A stretch of DNA of 64,000 nucleotides from Chamaea fasciata (Eukaryota > Chordata > Aves > Passeriformes > Sylviidae). The position numbers and the translations under genes were made by a program. Below the pieces are notes generated by a model. That model did no database searches and was not told the origin of the DNA. It saw only the letters and a list, made by a program, of their open reading frames with translations. Of the stretch, positions 39,173-53,005 are shown one piece after another. The stretch lies in contig JARCOQ010000002.1 in the NCBI GenBank assembly GCA_029207755.1, positions 3,658,001-3,722,000 on the forward strand, read 5' to 3'. Position 1 is the first letter of the stretch. Every line of letters begins with the position of its first letter.

Positions 39173-39448
39173 TCACTATGTAATAGTACAGCAGAACATT
39201 GCCTAACAGAATATTAATAGAAAATAATGGCTCCATCATATGCCGGTGCCTGGCCTTTTTCCTGGACACTTCATTTACCCATTTACTGGCTTTCTTGGGT
39301 ATAGAAATGATGAACTGCTCTTTAAGCTGATTTGAGGAAGCTGATTTTATTTCTGACTGATCAGGGGGAAAATTTGCTGTCCAGGAAAATCCATGAAGCA
39401 GGTTAGACACTTACTAGCCCAGCTTAAAGGCGCCAAGAAAAGGGGCTG

Positions 39449-39530
39449 AAGTGCAAGGAGCGGCTGGGGGCTGGAGTGGGGCTTGTTCGGCTCCTCTCTG
39501 CCTGGAGAGGAAAAGGCTCAGGGGACCCAG
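39449..39530 (+). repeat. CR1 LINE fragment, internal
   Basis: Sense-orientation CR1 words 'aagtgcaaggagcggctggg', 'ttcggctcctctctgcctgg' and 'agaggaaaaggctcagggga' match the CR1 segment just downstream of the reverse transcriptase frame. It is only about 280 bp from an oppositely oriented CR1 tail, so the two are independent insertions or an inverted remnant. Confidence 0.7.
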
Positions 39531-42500
39531 TTGCAGCAGGAAAGTGACCATGGGCCTGTGACAGTGAATTTTTAATCGCACAGCAGTTTTTCACTGTCAA
39601 ACTCTAAATCGGGTTTCAAGGGGAGGTAGTTGGATGCCCGTCCCCAGGGATGAGCTGGGAGAAGTGTCAGGCCCCCTGTTGTGTATTTGCTTTTATATCT
39701 GCTGGGTAGATAAGGTGGTAGTAGAAACTTTCCAGATGCCCCTTCTTTTTCCTTTATTTTCCCCTCTCCTTCTCCCTGTCTCCACTGCTTTTCTGCATCG
39801 TGGTGAACTTCCTAAGAAGGCAGAAAAACCGTTACTCAGTCTAGTGGGGTAGAGAGGGGATAACTATATTACATTAAAAAGTACAGTTTACTGTGAATAA
39901 TAAACTGCCTGAGTCTTGCTGAACTCATGCTGACTTAGCCAAGCAAAAAAAGGCACTTTTAATCTGTAAAACCAGATACTGTTATATATTCTTCATTCTG
40001 GACTGTAGACTCATGTGTGCAAAGCTGGAGCCCAGTGTATTAAACCGAAAATTAAGGGAAAACATTTTGCAAACTTCGTGTTTTGGAGTACTAACTCTGG
40101 ATCATGTGTAACAAGATGATAGCAGCTCAGTCTTAGAATGAGGGGAAGGTGTTTCTGTGGCTTTGACAGTGTTTTATGAGCTGTTTGGTTGTGGTTGTTT
40201 TAGTGTGAAGAAATCAATCACAAGGCACTGCTAACTGCACCTTTTAAAAACTTCATTGCATTTATAAAGTGCGGCTTGAAATACCTTCTGTCATTAATAT
40301 AAAATAAAATTAGTTAGCTAAAATTAGGTTTCTCTAAAGCTCTGTTGGATGCAGAGTGTACTACATGTGTTTCTTTGGGGGAGTGTCTTTACTCAAGTAT
40401 TTGACCATTCAGTTCTTCACTGTCAAACAAGCAGAAGGGATTTGTTTGGTTCTTTTTTTAACTTGTTTTCAGTAGGTTTGCTTTTAAATCATAAACTTCA
40501 CTCTCCTGTTTTATCACCAACATGTTTACTTTTAAAATGTTAGCAGAATAAACCATCATTTAGTTCTGAACAGTAGCTCTATTCCATAAATCCTTAGCAA
40601 ATAACATAAACTCCTAAAAAGCACTGGGGTTTTTTTGTGGGGGATATCCAGATGCTTTCAGCAGGCACGTGACATAGCAAACATTTGGATTAAAAGTGTA
40701 TGTCACGCATTCTTCCCTATCCCAGGTTACTTGCACTATTATCTCCTCTTATGGTTTGCAGTATTTTTGTTTGATATTATTCTTTCTATGCAGATAAATC
40801 ACTATTGACTTGAAATGGTAATGAAAACTCTTGAAGTAGGATTTCAGTAACTAAAAGGAAATGGTTCTAGATTTATTTCCGAAGGGCCTCCCTTGTGGAT
40901 TTGCCTGTACTGGGGAATAAGAAATGCAAATTATGGATTGCTGTAACCGTTTTACAGTTTGACTGTCGCTGCAAAAGACATATTTTGGTTTTCATTACTC
41001 ACAAAATTTCCATAATTGGAGGAAGTAATTCCAGAATCAGTAGCTCTCTGTTAGCAGAAGCAGCTGAAGATGATTACTGGGGTATAGAGAGAAATGTGAA
41101 ATGGAGCAGGGAAATTCAAACAGCCATTGAGAAATTCTACTTGTGGCTCATCTTCTATATTCTGTTCAGGAACATTTATTTTAAATAAAGGAGCGGTACA
41201 AACATTTTGTCATTCTGTGGAGCTGTGGTTGATGCCTTACTTTGTAATATAAATCCTACACTAAATGTACCTTGGAAGTCCTATTTGTGTTTTGCCACTG
41301 GAAAATATCTTTTGAATGGACTAGAAATAAATAAGTAGCTGACATCTGAAAGTATTTCTGTTTAAAATGAACAGTACGGAACAAATACACTTACTTCTGA
41401 TATTGGAGACTATTTTACTTGTGGGAGGCAAGAGACAGGCTATGACCAGCAATTGAAATAAATTTTTTATATTTTAATAAATACGGTTTTTTTGAAGAGT
41501 AAGGCGCGGTTGTGAACTGCATCTCTACAAAAGGTGAAAAATAAGCTTTTTTCTTTTTTTAAGAGTTCTTACTAAGAGTTGTAATCTTAGTCATGACTGT
41601 GTAGGAGTCATGAATCTGGAAGCTGGGCATGAGCTGACCATGCTGCTTTTGTTAACGCAGTAAAAGAGCTAATAGTTTTTAGTGAAGGCTTTGTGAGTGA
41701 AGACAGAGTTGTGGGACAAGCAGCACTGGATGAAACTATTGGTCCGTGAAAAAAATTCTGGTTTGTTTTCTGGTTTTCCACTTAAGTGGTGGAAAAATCA
41801 ATGAGGCTATCTGTATTTGATCTGCTTCGTTTGTTACAGCAGTCCCAAAGCTGCTCTGAATATGGGTTTTCTTTTTAATTTAGAGAAAAACCTCCAGATA
41901 CTGAAAAATACTTTGGCCTCGTATTGTCAAAGGCACCAAGAGTCTGGTTTGCAGAGGGACTTGAAACATCTCTGCTTGAGCAAATTCTGCTCAAGTTTTG
42001 AGTTGAGCTTCACCACCTTTTGAGACCTTCTGAAAACTTCTCTGAAAGTGTGAATATTAACCCAGACTAATACGAGATTCTAGAACACTGATGTTATTGT
42101 GTGCATTTTTGTAATTTTATGCACAAATGCATATTTTGATATGCCCTCAAGAGAAACGGCTCATTTAAATCGTGTGCTGTACATGTTCATGCTGACTGCT
42201 GTCACAGCAGTTCCCTCAGCATCCCATCAATTCTGTTCTCATTTCCTAACAAAATACCCCAATTTCAGAATGCACTAAACTTCATCTGCTTCTCTTGCCC
42301 AGTTTGTTTAGCTTACAGATGTGTGGAATTTAATTATAAAACTAAACTGGAATATGAGAGAAAAAGCTTTGATAGTACTATCAAATTTTAATAATAAAGT
42401 TAAAGGATCTTAAATATTTGATCATCTGTGTTGCATAACTTGCTGCATGGAAGAAATCATTAATGCCAGGTTGGGAATGCTGATGAAACACGCAGCTCTG

Positions 42501-45500
42501 TAAAAAGCTTTGTTAATCAGTAAGACACATTCCAAATTAATTGGATTGTTACATCACACCGTATTAGCCAGCTCTGTTAAGCAGCCTTATCTTTGTGGCT
42601 GTGAGAAGTGGAGAATATTCTTCACCAAGGCTAATAAAATAGAATCCCCATTATGATTTGGAAATAAATTAACATAAGAAAAGTCTGATGAATTTGGAAG
42701 GAAGTCTGTTCTTCAAAAAATAAAGGGAGAACAGACTTTGAGGAATAAAAGGCAGACTCATAGGGTGTTGGCTTTGAGGCTGTGGGGTGTTTTTATTTGG
42801 GAGAGGTGCATGCACACTATTTACATGAAGACACCCTGTAGGTGCAGGAGGATATGCTTATCTCTAGTGTTTAAACTTCAGTACTGAATTCAGCATCATT
42901 CATGTCTTCTGATTCTCAGATTTCTTGTTTGCTTTTCTGATATCTATGCTTAAGAAAAGTTGAACTTAATAGATATTTGTAAGCCTGATATGCCTAAATA
43001 TTCTAAGATTCTTTGAAAAACACCTCTGACACTTCATTGCTTGGGTTTTCCTGGCTTTCCTGTTACTCATGTGTTTGTTTTCCATCTTCTAGTGCAGTAT
43101 TTTTGGATTTCTATTACTTGAAACCCTCACCTTTGAAGACTCCACCTTTTTCTCCCAGTTTTTACAAAACTAGCAAATGATTTTTTTCATTAGTAATGGA
43201 AAAGTTTAAACTGCAAGAATGGTGTAAGAACTAACAGTTATTTTTATGTTTCTTGGATTTTAAACTTTTCCTAACCCTGGTAGTTATGATCTTTACAGGT
43301 TGCAGTGCAGAGGACATCATAATTTTGAATTGGGGGAAATGTAGGTGAAGATCCAGGTAGATTCTGTGGGTGTTGAACATTAAAGACAATTTCTGTGAAT
43401 TCACTTTTGAGAGACATATTCCTTGTAGCCACAAGGAATAGCTGCAGGTGTGCACTGACAGCCCCTTGGCCCAGGCAAATCCATTACAAATAAGATTGGT
43501 AAATAATGATTTTTAACGGTGAGATGATTTTTTTCTCTCAGCATGTTTTACATATCAATAAAGCATTTATACTAAAAGACTGAACTGAAAAATATAACTT
43601 TTATTTAAAAGTATCTTTACCTTTTTCCCAGTCTGCATCAGAATACTGATGCCTCCGTTTAGTTTCATTATGCAGAATATCAGTTGCAGTTTTCTTACAC
43701 TGTCAGAATTTAAATTACCAGAGGTCTGCAAGATTAGTCCTGCCTGGTGTGCTGAAGTTAAGTGTGCTCTATTTAGATGGCCTGCCTTAAATTTACATTT
43801 TTATAGGCATGCTTCTGTTATGGAAAGTAAGTAATGCTAATTTCTAAGGAGGAAAAAAAAAAAAAAGATGTAATCCTGTAATAAAATCTGATTGAGCTTG
43901 TGGAGCTCAGGATGGAAGGATGTGCAGCCACTGCAATGCTCTCGTCACTAACCTTCCTCCTCACCTTCACAGATGGAGCTCAGCAAGTTAAAAAACCCCC
44001 CAAACTTTATTACCCGTGCCCAGCAGAGTAAAGGTTGTTTTTCTTTCTCTGGCAATATTAATGACTTTCAGCTGACTGCATTTTAATTAAAAACACCAGG
44101 TAGCCTCTCTTGGCTCGGCACAGGGCAGTGCTGGCTTTCAGCATCTGTGGGCACTACCTGTGCGGCCAGAGTGAGGGGCCTTTGTCCTTTACTCTTTGTA
44201 TTTGGTTTTTTGGGTTGTTTTTTTTTAATGTGGGCAATGTCAGACACCACTGGGAGGCTCTGACAGACAAAAATTCCAGAGCTTTTTGAGAACTGAAAGC
44301 AGAAAATGGGCAAGAATTTGCTGCTGAAACAGGCGCTGTGTTTAATCTTTGGAATTTAGAAATTCTTGCTCAAACACTTGTTCATGCAAACTCTGCTTGT
44401 TTGGACAAATGCGTGCCAGCTATTTTCATCCTCATCAACAGTGAACTGCTACAGGAAATGCTGATTATCATTTAATGTAGCTATTCTTAATTTTTTGTGC
44501 ATGGAGAAGCCTGGAAACTTCGTGTGCTGGCTGTGAAGAATTCTGACACCCGTGCCCAGAATGTTGAGGCCACGGCTGCATGGTGCAAAACATGTTAACA
44601 GAGAAGGAAGGCAATAGCACTTACACAAATCTGAAAATATTAATCAGCTCTAGGTACATCACATCCTTTTTAAGCCACCTCTGGGCAGGAACTTGCATAT
44701 GAGGATACTAGAAAATATGATGAAGTGTTTTCTTTTTGCATAGAAGAATAAGGACAGAATGGATCAGGCTTTTTTTACTTCCCATTGTGCCTGGAGAACT
44801 ACTCTGAATTAGACCATCCGTTTTTGATTCTATTTGCTGTTATAAAGAGTTTTTATCTGGAAATATACATGGGAATACCGCGACAATTCAATGTGGACAA
44901 GATGTTCCTGGGACAGTCATTCACTGCTATTCATCTTGGCTTAACCAGGTGGATGAGGGCAGAATTGGAAAAACATGAGATTCAGCTATGCATTTATCTG
45001 TTTTTCCTATCCAGACAAATCTCAGCTCTTGTATTCTGTTTGCCTGTTTTCATTTTTTTTTCCTTCCCCTCCTGTCTGTCTCCTCTTTTCCTCTCAGACT
45101 TTACTGTGGTTTCAGGTTGTAATTTTGGTTTGGCAGGGGAGCCTGGGAGAAATAACAGCTTGGGGAGTATTCTGGATTGGTGGCCCTACCTAGTTCTTAA
45201 ATTTCTGAGTGACTATTTCAGTGGTCACTGCTGGGGATAGGATGTTGAAGCAACTGGGGCTTTTCACTGTTCCTGCCTTTTCTCCACCTTCCAAACCCCC
45301 AGTCATTTTACTCTTTCTTCTATAATTATAGGAAGAAGAAAGTACTTGGATTTTAAAAACTTCTCTAAGATTAAAATACTGTTTTGTGATACACGTTGCA
45401 TTGGGTGTAAATAAACTTTAATGGCATAAATACTCTTCTGAAAAAGTTAGAAAATGGATGAGCTGCCTAGATTTATATTTTTATTTCTGCTGTGACTTCC

Positions 45501-48500
45501 TTAAGACTTTTTTTTTTTTTGGCCTGAAGCATTCCTTATCAATATTACCAAAGATTACTGGAGCACTTTGTTTCTTGTAAGCATAACTGCCATTTTAAAA
45601 TAAAATGTTGCAAGTAAGCAAAAACTCGACATTAAAAGCTAAAAGAGCAGGCCCATGGGTCTCAGTTTGTATTAAATATTGCATGCCGTGCTATCGATTC
45701 GTGACACTATAGCATAATTGTTGGTGTTCTGGTACAGCTTTTCAGCAAAACAGCAATTTTAAAGGCCAAATATATTTTTTTTTGGAAAATAAATTGCAGG
45801 AAAAAGCAGGAGTCTGTACAGTTTCTAACATAACCTTATTTGACCTCGTCATTTAAAATAGCAAAACTTTACATGGATACATCACTTGGTTCTGAGTACC
45901 TGCTCATCAGCAAGGCAAGACTTGTTAACTGAAAAAGCCCACAAAAAGAGTTCCTGCGCACCAGAGCTTATAAGATTACTTTCTAGATGACCTGCTGAAG
46001 TCTAAATGATGTTTTGTGAAGCTGTGGGAGGAAAAAGCATGGGTAAAGGCAAAATAAAAACTGAAGTCCTCGATTTCAAAGATGCCAGAAGTGCGGTTCA
46101 CAGTAAAATGGGGCTTTTTTTTCTCCTCACTTGTTTAGCCCTGCATTTATTTAAGCTTCCAGCCAGAGCCTCTGAATCACCTGAGCTGACTCGAGCTGTT
46201 GTTTTATGTACAAGAGACTCATGTGTTTACTTTACTCTTAGATTCACTACATTTTTGGCACACCATGCTTTTCTTCTTGGCAGAAAAATGATTGTGTGCA
46301 GCAAATGCTCTCCCCTGTCAGGTAAAAGCTACTTTAAGCAACTTTCATCTGAAATTTTTTTGATTTTTTTTTCATTCTTTTCCAATCCTGGCTCTAAGTG
46401 CCTCTCTTGCATATGTGCAGTTGATGCAGGAATACACACACGGGGCAAAGAATGATGAAATATGTGAAATTATAGTGAGTATTTGTGTCGAATTTAAATA
46501 AATGTTTTCTGCAGAAAGTTTGACTTAAAAAATCTCAATTCATGGGTAAAACTTCATTTCATCTGTGAAGAGAACAAAAATATTAGACCCTTCTCTTGAA
46601 GTTTTTAAATTTTTTTCACATGCGTTTATTGTGGTTTTGTCAGCTTGAGGCTTTAGTATAATTTTCCTTTTTGTCTCTCAGTAGCTCAAGTGTTGCATCA
46701 AAGCTGACAGTTCATTCTGTGCCTGTCTTTTGTTTTGGTTACTCATCTCTTGGTTTTGTATTTCCAATGCCAAGATTAAGTATTTCTTGCTGTGCCAGAA
46801 CAATGAGCAATGCAGCAACTCATCAGAGCATGGAAAAACTGACTGCTGACAACTGTGGTGCTCTTCCCTCCCACATCAAAATCACAGGTTGTCCCAAAAA
46901 TTTGATCTGATGTTTCTAATCTCCAGCAACTCTGAAAGGTGAACTTGAGCCTGCCTAGATTAGCTGAACTGTCTAATTGGCCTTTGTGAAAAGTCACCTG
47001 GTGATTTTCAGAAACTAGTGTTGAATAGTGGAACTGAAATGAAAGCCCAGATCGTGAGGTTCTGTGACTTGTGCTGTTACGCCCATTTTATTGCTTTCCT
47101 GTTGCTGGTGGCAAAGATTAATGAAACTTTTATAAAGTTGGATAGAAACGAGAAGGGAAGTACATTAAACTACCCCAGCTTGCTGCACACTAATTATTGT
47201 GTCAGATCTCATTAGGAAACGGATGCACACAGCAGACTCTGCTTGCTTATTTTAACACGTCTGCTTCGAGAAAGGACTCTGCAAATTGGAGAAGGGTTTG
47301 CGGGTCAATATTATACATATGTCAATTTACACAGGACATTTTTACCTCTAGTTAGATCCTTCATCTCATGTTTCAGTGGAAGACCAGAATAAGAATAATT
47401 AGGGAAGAGTTGTACTGTGTTTGGGGCAGTGGTGGGTGGGAGAAGACTTGAATTCAGCACACAGTGCTCTAAGAAAATTCTTACTTTTGCAGGCATGTAA
47501 TTTCAGTAAGTGATCACGAAATTTTGATTAGCAGATAATAGAATTTCATGGGGTTTTATTTGCAAGCCTCTCAAAAGTGATAAATAAGAGCAGAAATCTT
47601 GAGGTGTGAGAGTCAAAGCTTTGACTTGAAAAACGGGTATGTAAGAAAAACATGCCCTTCATGTGGCTGTACATAACAAATGCGGCAAAAATAATACAAC
47701 TGTTTGTACATGGAATTGATAGGAATGGTTTGTTTCGGTCAGTCCTACATGCTCATTGTCTGTCTATGCCAATCTACATGGTTGGGATTGATGAAGAGGA
47801 CAAAAATGTTTTTAAGGGATGAGGAATGGATCTGTGATTAGAAGGTTCTCTTCTGTCTCCTTTGGGCTGTGGCTTCCTTCATGAGCATCCTCAGTTCCTT
47901 GCTCCTTTGTATGGAACCACGGATCCTGCAGCTTCTTCATTTCTTACAGGCTCCTGTTTTTCTCTCTGAAATAATCAGGGTTTGTAGGAGGATGGTGCGT
48001 TCCGAGACTTTGCCCCAAATACAGAAATGTGCTTTGAAGGCTGCAGGATCATGACATAGAAAGGGAAAAGTGTTGCTCCTGATTACTTTTCCATTCTGTT
48101 GTTAAGAGGGAGTTGCAGAACTCAGATTTCTGGTTTGATCATAGGCTAGTAAGGCAATTCTCAGGGAATTGGATTGGGAGTATTCTTTCTCCTTCATTAC
48201 CATTCTGCAGTGTCAAAAAGTCAATAATTTATAAATGTTAGAAAACTACTAAATGGTTATCATCTATTGAATCGTTTGTTGACAACAATTTGCAACTGTG
48301 TGATAAATATTTTGCCTCCAGAAAGTGTTAAGTAGATGTAGTCATTGCTGTGGTCCCCAGGACAGTTCTTGGACTAAGAGAGGAATAGGAAGATAAAAAC
48401 TGAATGTGAAGTTGGCTTCCTCCTCTCTGTTCCTAGAGTTTTGGTTCTCGTCTAACCTTCTAATTTTACAGGATTGACATTCTCTTCATAACTCTCAAAT

Positions 48501-49029
48501 TGTGCTCAGTTCTAACTCTGAATTGTGCTGCTGTCTTCCCTTGCCCTGTGAATACTCCAGCATTTGCATTCTAGAAAACGGAGAGGTCTGTTAGAAGCAT
48601 TATTTTAATAGCAAAAAAACCCTAAAGTAGTTGTTTCCTAGCAAAAATTTATCTCATTCTACAGAAAAGAGGTTAAAGATTTTTTTTGTAAAGCTATTAA
48701 ATCAGCTTTTATGAAAGCTCTTTTTAGTGTTTCATACTTTGACCAGAAAGCCATGGGACATTTTAAATAAATATGGGAAGAGCTTCACTGATGTAGCACA
48801 GTTTGGTTTTTAAAAAAAACAACTTGTAGTGTCCTTCATCAGAAAAATACCCTGTGAGCACACGTGCCAAGAAACCTTTCTCTTTTTACTGCTCTGAAAT
48901 GACAGACATAAATGGCTTTTCCTTTGGAAGGGCATCCTGCTGGTGGGTGATATATTAACTAGAGGCATTGGACCAACATCTCAACAATTGTGTTCAGCTG
49001 TAACTTAATAAAGCATTGCTCTCTTAGGG

Positions 49030-49275
49030 TCAAGTTGGTGCTGACAACAGAGAAGGTTCTGGAAGATAAATGTGCAAAGTGTAATCTTCTGGTAAATTAC
49101 AAAAGAACCTGACATCTGATTTGACCTCTAGTTGACATTCCATGAGCACCTCCTGCCAGCTGCAGTGATTTTTATCTACAATAGGTTCCAAATAAAGCTC
49201 TAGGTCTAGTTGGGTGAAAAATGTCCTATTGTACTTAAGCACTGTAGTGAGGTACCGCTCTTGCAATTGCAGTAT
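49030..49275 (-). CDS. Candidate terminal exon, unidentified antisense gene
   Basis: Not recognised. The minus-strand acceptor is tccttttattttccag. The exon starts in phase 0 and is open for 81 codons before TGA at 49030-49032. Peptide words: ILQLQERYLTTVLKYNRTFF, TQLDLELYLEPIVDKNHCSW, QEVLMECQLEVKSDVRFFC, LPEDYTLHIYLPEPSLLSAP. With the two preceding candidate exons it gives about 170 residues in one joined frame. No clear AATAAA follows on the minus strand within several hundred bases, so a natural 3' end is unproven. The TGA could instead be a disabling mutation. Confidence 0.35.
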   Translation of the reverse strand: MLQLQERYLTTVLKYNRTFFTQLDLELYLEPIVDKNHCSWQEVLMECQLEVKSDVRFFCNLPEDYTLHIYLPEPSLLSAPT

Positions 49276-49378
49276 CTGGAAAATAAAAGGATAATTATTA
49301 TCAATTCCGAAAGGTTAAAAAAAAAAATAAAATTCAACAATGAACTAAGCTAAAAATTGTTAACGTGTATTTAGGTAC

Positions 49379-49518
49379 CTCCTTGATCAGGACATGCCTC
49401 AAGCACAGAGTGCCCACATGGTTCTTGTTGCTTTGTGTCGTGAACAAGGTCCTTTTGGAAAGCCAGAGCTTGTTCTGCATATCTTGGGGAGATTGTGGTG
49501 TTCTAAGGTAACTGTGAA
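49379..49518 (-). CDS. Candidate exon, unidentified antisense gene
   Basis: Not recognised. The minus-strand acceptor is gcttgttctattttcag. It has two bases and 46 open codons and ends in phase 0 at GAG|gtacct. Peptide words: HSYLRTPQSPQDMQNKLWLS, KRTLFTTQSNKNHVGTLCLR, HVLIKE. It connects across 103 nt to the phase-0 candidate exon at 49030-49275. Confidence 0.35.
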
Positions 49519-49694
49519 CTGAAAATAGAACAAGCAAATGTAAAAATCTCTCCACAATCTTCCATAGGTTGTTTTCCTTCAGAAATCTAAACAGCAGACC
49601 TGTGGGAAAAAATGTACTTACTGGAGCTCTCCACGTCTTGTGATAAGAAGTTCTTTGTCAAATACCTTTTAGCTGTTTTCTAATTTGAGTGAAC

Positions 49695-49828
49695 CTAAAG
49701 GGTTTGCAAACCTACATAAGATATCCTGGCCTGCCTGCCAAATAAACTGAAATACAGTCAAATGAAATTTTTTCCTTTCTCCCATTAGCTCTGCCAGAAG
49801 TTGATTCACAAAATTACTTTTAATGTAG
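49695..49828 (-). CDS. Candidate exon, unidentified antisense gene
   Basis: Not recognised. The acceptor is long and pyrimidine-rich (ctcccttcac-type run ending catattttcag on the minus strand). The exon has one base, 44 open codons and one base. The peptide runs YIKSNFVNQLLAELMGERKK then FHLTVFQFIWQAGQDILCRF and ends at NPL. The donor TTTAG|gttcac is weak. It joins in phase (split codon G|TT, Val) to 49379-49518 across 176 nt. Confidence 0.35.
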
Positions 49829-52800
49829 CTGAAAATATGAGTAATGAGATGTGAGGGAGGTTGAAAGAGCATGGAAGTTATTATTGTAGTTCACATCTTT
49901 TCCCATGCAGGACAATGTAGAAGTGAGATGTCTGAGGGTTTATTTTGATGATGCACTCCTTGGCTGTAGTGAATGGAGTGGGTTTAATGCCTGCTTATTT
50001 ATAGTATAAGATAATTGAGACTCACTTGATGCTCCCTCCGTTTGTGCACTCAGAAATGGGAGGAGAGGAAGGAGCACTGGGGAAGGGTAACAAATTGTTT
50101 TCTTCTAGGACATTTTAACAAGTATGACTGGGCCTGACCTCCCCGAGGAGCCAGTGCTACTTTATAAGTCCTCAGTAAATAAGTAATTACATAGGAAGGA
50201 TGAACAAACTGATATAGTGGAAAACACGGGTAATTGTTTTCTTTTTATTTCTCCTACTTTTTTTTTTTTCTTTTTCTTTTCCCCTCTGTTCCTGCCTTGG
50301 AGTTCACAGACTGTAGATAAGGTTCATGTGGATAGCTTTTTTTTTTTTTTTCCTTTTAAAAATACCATAGGCTTTTCATTTTTATGTATTAATTTCTCAA
50401 CACCTTTTGGACACTTTGCTAAGGATGTTTGCAACCTGTAATAGAAGTTATTCCTTCGAGTTTTTTGGCACGGCTCTGTTTAACCTAGAAGACGAGTAAG
50501 GTTGTAATGCACGTAGCTGAAATAGACAAGCTTATGAATTTACATGCAAATAAACTGAGTTGCTGCTGATGTTGTTATTCAGCTTGCTCCACTTGTAATA
50601 ATTGGTTCTTCTGTTCACCTCTCAGATTTTATTTCCAGAGGTTTTAGGCTCAGTTAAATGGCAGGATGTGATAGCATTGCTTTTGGCTTTCACTGGAGCG
50701 TATCAATATGATCCCTTGCAAGCCAAAAAATAAAAGTTTGTGGCATTAATTAGTCACATAGCTCTAATCTTGGTTTCCCCCCTTTTGATCCTCTGCCTGG
50801 AAGGGATAAGTAGCTTGAGAAAAAACCAAAGTCATGAATTTGTTATTTGTAGATAGCGATAGCACTTGTTCGGATGGTGGTGGGAGGCTGGAGGTGGTTT
50901 ATGAAAGATGCAAGTGTTCAGTTCTCCGGCAGCAGCTTGGTCACAGGTATTCCAGCCAGATGTGCGCCACAGGAGCGGGCTCCACTTCACCAGGCACACA
51001 ACAGCTGGAGGGGAATGGAGAGTGGTTCTGAAGGAGCCCATTAGTAATTACTCAGAGGAAGAATTGTGTTGCAGGGGAGCTTTGCAGTGTCATCAGTTCA
51101 GCTCCTGTGGGGAGTGTCAGATCAGGGCATCCACACTGATACAGCTCCTGGCACACAGCAGGCTGGTAAAAATCACTGATCTGTCGCTTCACCTTCCTCT
51201 TAATATCTTTAGTTTTGCTTCTTTAGTTTTATATCCTAGGGTGAATTAAGGCGTTAGTGTTGATAAAGCGCTCCACAGATGAAAAGCCTTACATAGCTGC
51301 GTTGTGTAATTATTATTTTTAATTGTTTCCATTTGTATAATTTCAATTGGAATCACTGATGGACTAGTACAAACTCAATGAGAAGTAGAAAAGGCAGGAT
51401 TTTTTTTCTTCTTTTTTTTTAAAGAATGTAGACTTTAGAGAAAACTGGGGAGAGATGGAAGAAGTGGACAGATACTCTTCTGGGTTTCAGTTCATCCATA
51501 TTAACCTCATTGACTGCTTGCTAATTGCAGGAATTTAAATATGCCAATGCCCGCGTTTAAAAAAAAACAACCTCTGAGATCTAGTGCTTTTCAGTGGGAA
51601 ATTGTGGAGCTTGAAAAGGTGTTTATACAATTTCTGCCATCACTGGTATTGAAATGCTTTTTTTTCCCCAGAGTGACTGGTCAGGAAATGAAAACGGGAA
51701 GTTCTGAGTCATAGCCTTCTTTGTGGGTGCACATAGCCAGGACCACTGGTGTGCTGGGATCCTGTGCTGTTCGCTGAAAATTCCACTGCTTGGAATGGTA
51801 AAGGCAGAAAATCTTCCTGCTGCTGAAGGGGGATTTCAATTATCAGAGCTGTAGAGTCAAAGCAGGGAAAGCAAGTAAAACAGAACTGATATTTGGAAAT
51901 TGGTGCATTCCAGTCAGATTTGTGATATGATGCAATGCACAATTTCTGAAGAGTTTAAGTGGTAAAAGCAGTCATTTGGCTCAGTATGTGCATTATATCA
52001 TGGGGCAGACAAGGTCAGCTCTCAGACTGAGGGCTGAGAAAATCTACCAAGTGTCTCTGCCTGCCCTGAAGTTGTTCTGGCTTCCCAGCAGGCCAGCCCA
52101 ATTGGCATGGTTAAAGTTCATGGGAAGTGCAGGTCTGGCAGGGGGGAGTTTATGGCCCAGCTTGGGCACCAAGGGGCTTGGTGAGTCAGAGCCACTGCAG
52201 TGGGGATGTGACAGCTGCTCACAAACACCTGAATAAGATTAGCAGGCAAACTGAATTTCTCGAAATTTCTAAACTAGAAACGTAGAGCTTGCTCAAGGTT
52301 TGTTGTTTGGAGGTTTTTGGTTTTTTTTCTTAAAGCTTCCTCCGCACTGTTTTTTCTGCGTTTCTAAATACCTGAGAATACACAAACATTCACCACCACA
52401 TTATCTGTGCTATTTTGGAGATCCAGCAAGGTCCCCCAGGCCACATAGCTGATGCAGACAGCTATTGTGCAGCATTACCAGAGTACCCAGTGGCTTCACT
52501 GAGCAGTGTTGTAACATTCTGCTCCAGTTACTCCAAGTGTACGAGGTGCTGGGAAGGGCAAAGCCAGGATTGCTGCAGCTCCCCATATTTAGGAAATAAA
52601 GCAACACAGCAGCAGATAAGTCTTCTGCTATTAAACAGCTAATAGTTGTTGGAGCTTGATTGGATTATACCTACAGTTTGATTTGGTGATTTTGTAGCTG
52701 TAATTTATTTCTCAGTCCTTGTCTGTCTTACTCCAATTATAAGGGAGTATAAGCATTAACACTTATGTATTTTAAGTTATGATAGATCCCATTTACTAAT

Positions 52801-52832
52801 CATATTTACTGATTTACTACTACAATTCATAA

Positions 52833-53005
52833 TGTAGTGATAGGATGGTTTGGGGGGGGATGGCTTTAAAACTGAAAGAGGGCAGGTTTAGATTAGGTGT
52901 TAGGAAGAAATGATTTCCTGTGAGGGTGGTTAGGAACCACAGGAGGTTGCCCAGAGAAGTTGTGGGTGCTGCAGCCGGGGTAGTGGAAGGAGTCCTTGCC
53001 CAGGG
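52833..53005 (+). repeat. CR1 LINE fragment, 3' untranslated region
   Basis: Sense-orientation CR1: 'ctttaaaactgaaagagggc', 'aggtttagattaggtgttag', 'gaagaaatgatttcctgtga', 'gggtggttaggaaccacagg' and 'aggttgcccagagaagttgt'. A G9 run (52852-52859 region) interrupts the start. The 3' terminal repeat is missing. Confidence 0.9.

Noticed and set aside
38868..39410. 180-codon minus-strand open frame, the second longest in the window
   Set aside because: It runs through an inverted CR1 tail at 39018-39172, its amino-acid wording there is CR1-derived, and no splice or start context was found.
44785..46455. + strand frames of about 150 codons at 44785-45240 and 46006-46455
   Set aside because: Hydrophobic, Phe/Leu/Ser-rich translations of T-rich DNA with no start context, splice sites or recognisable motif. 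They are likely chance and serve as a caution about the minus-strand candidates.
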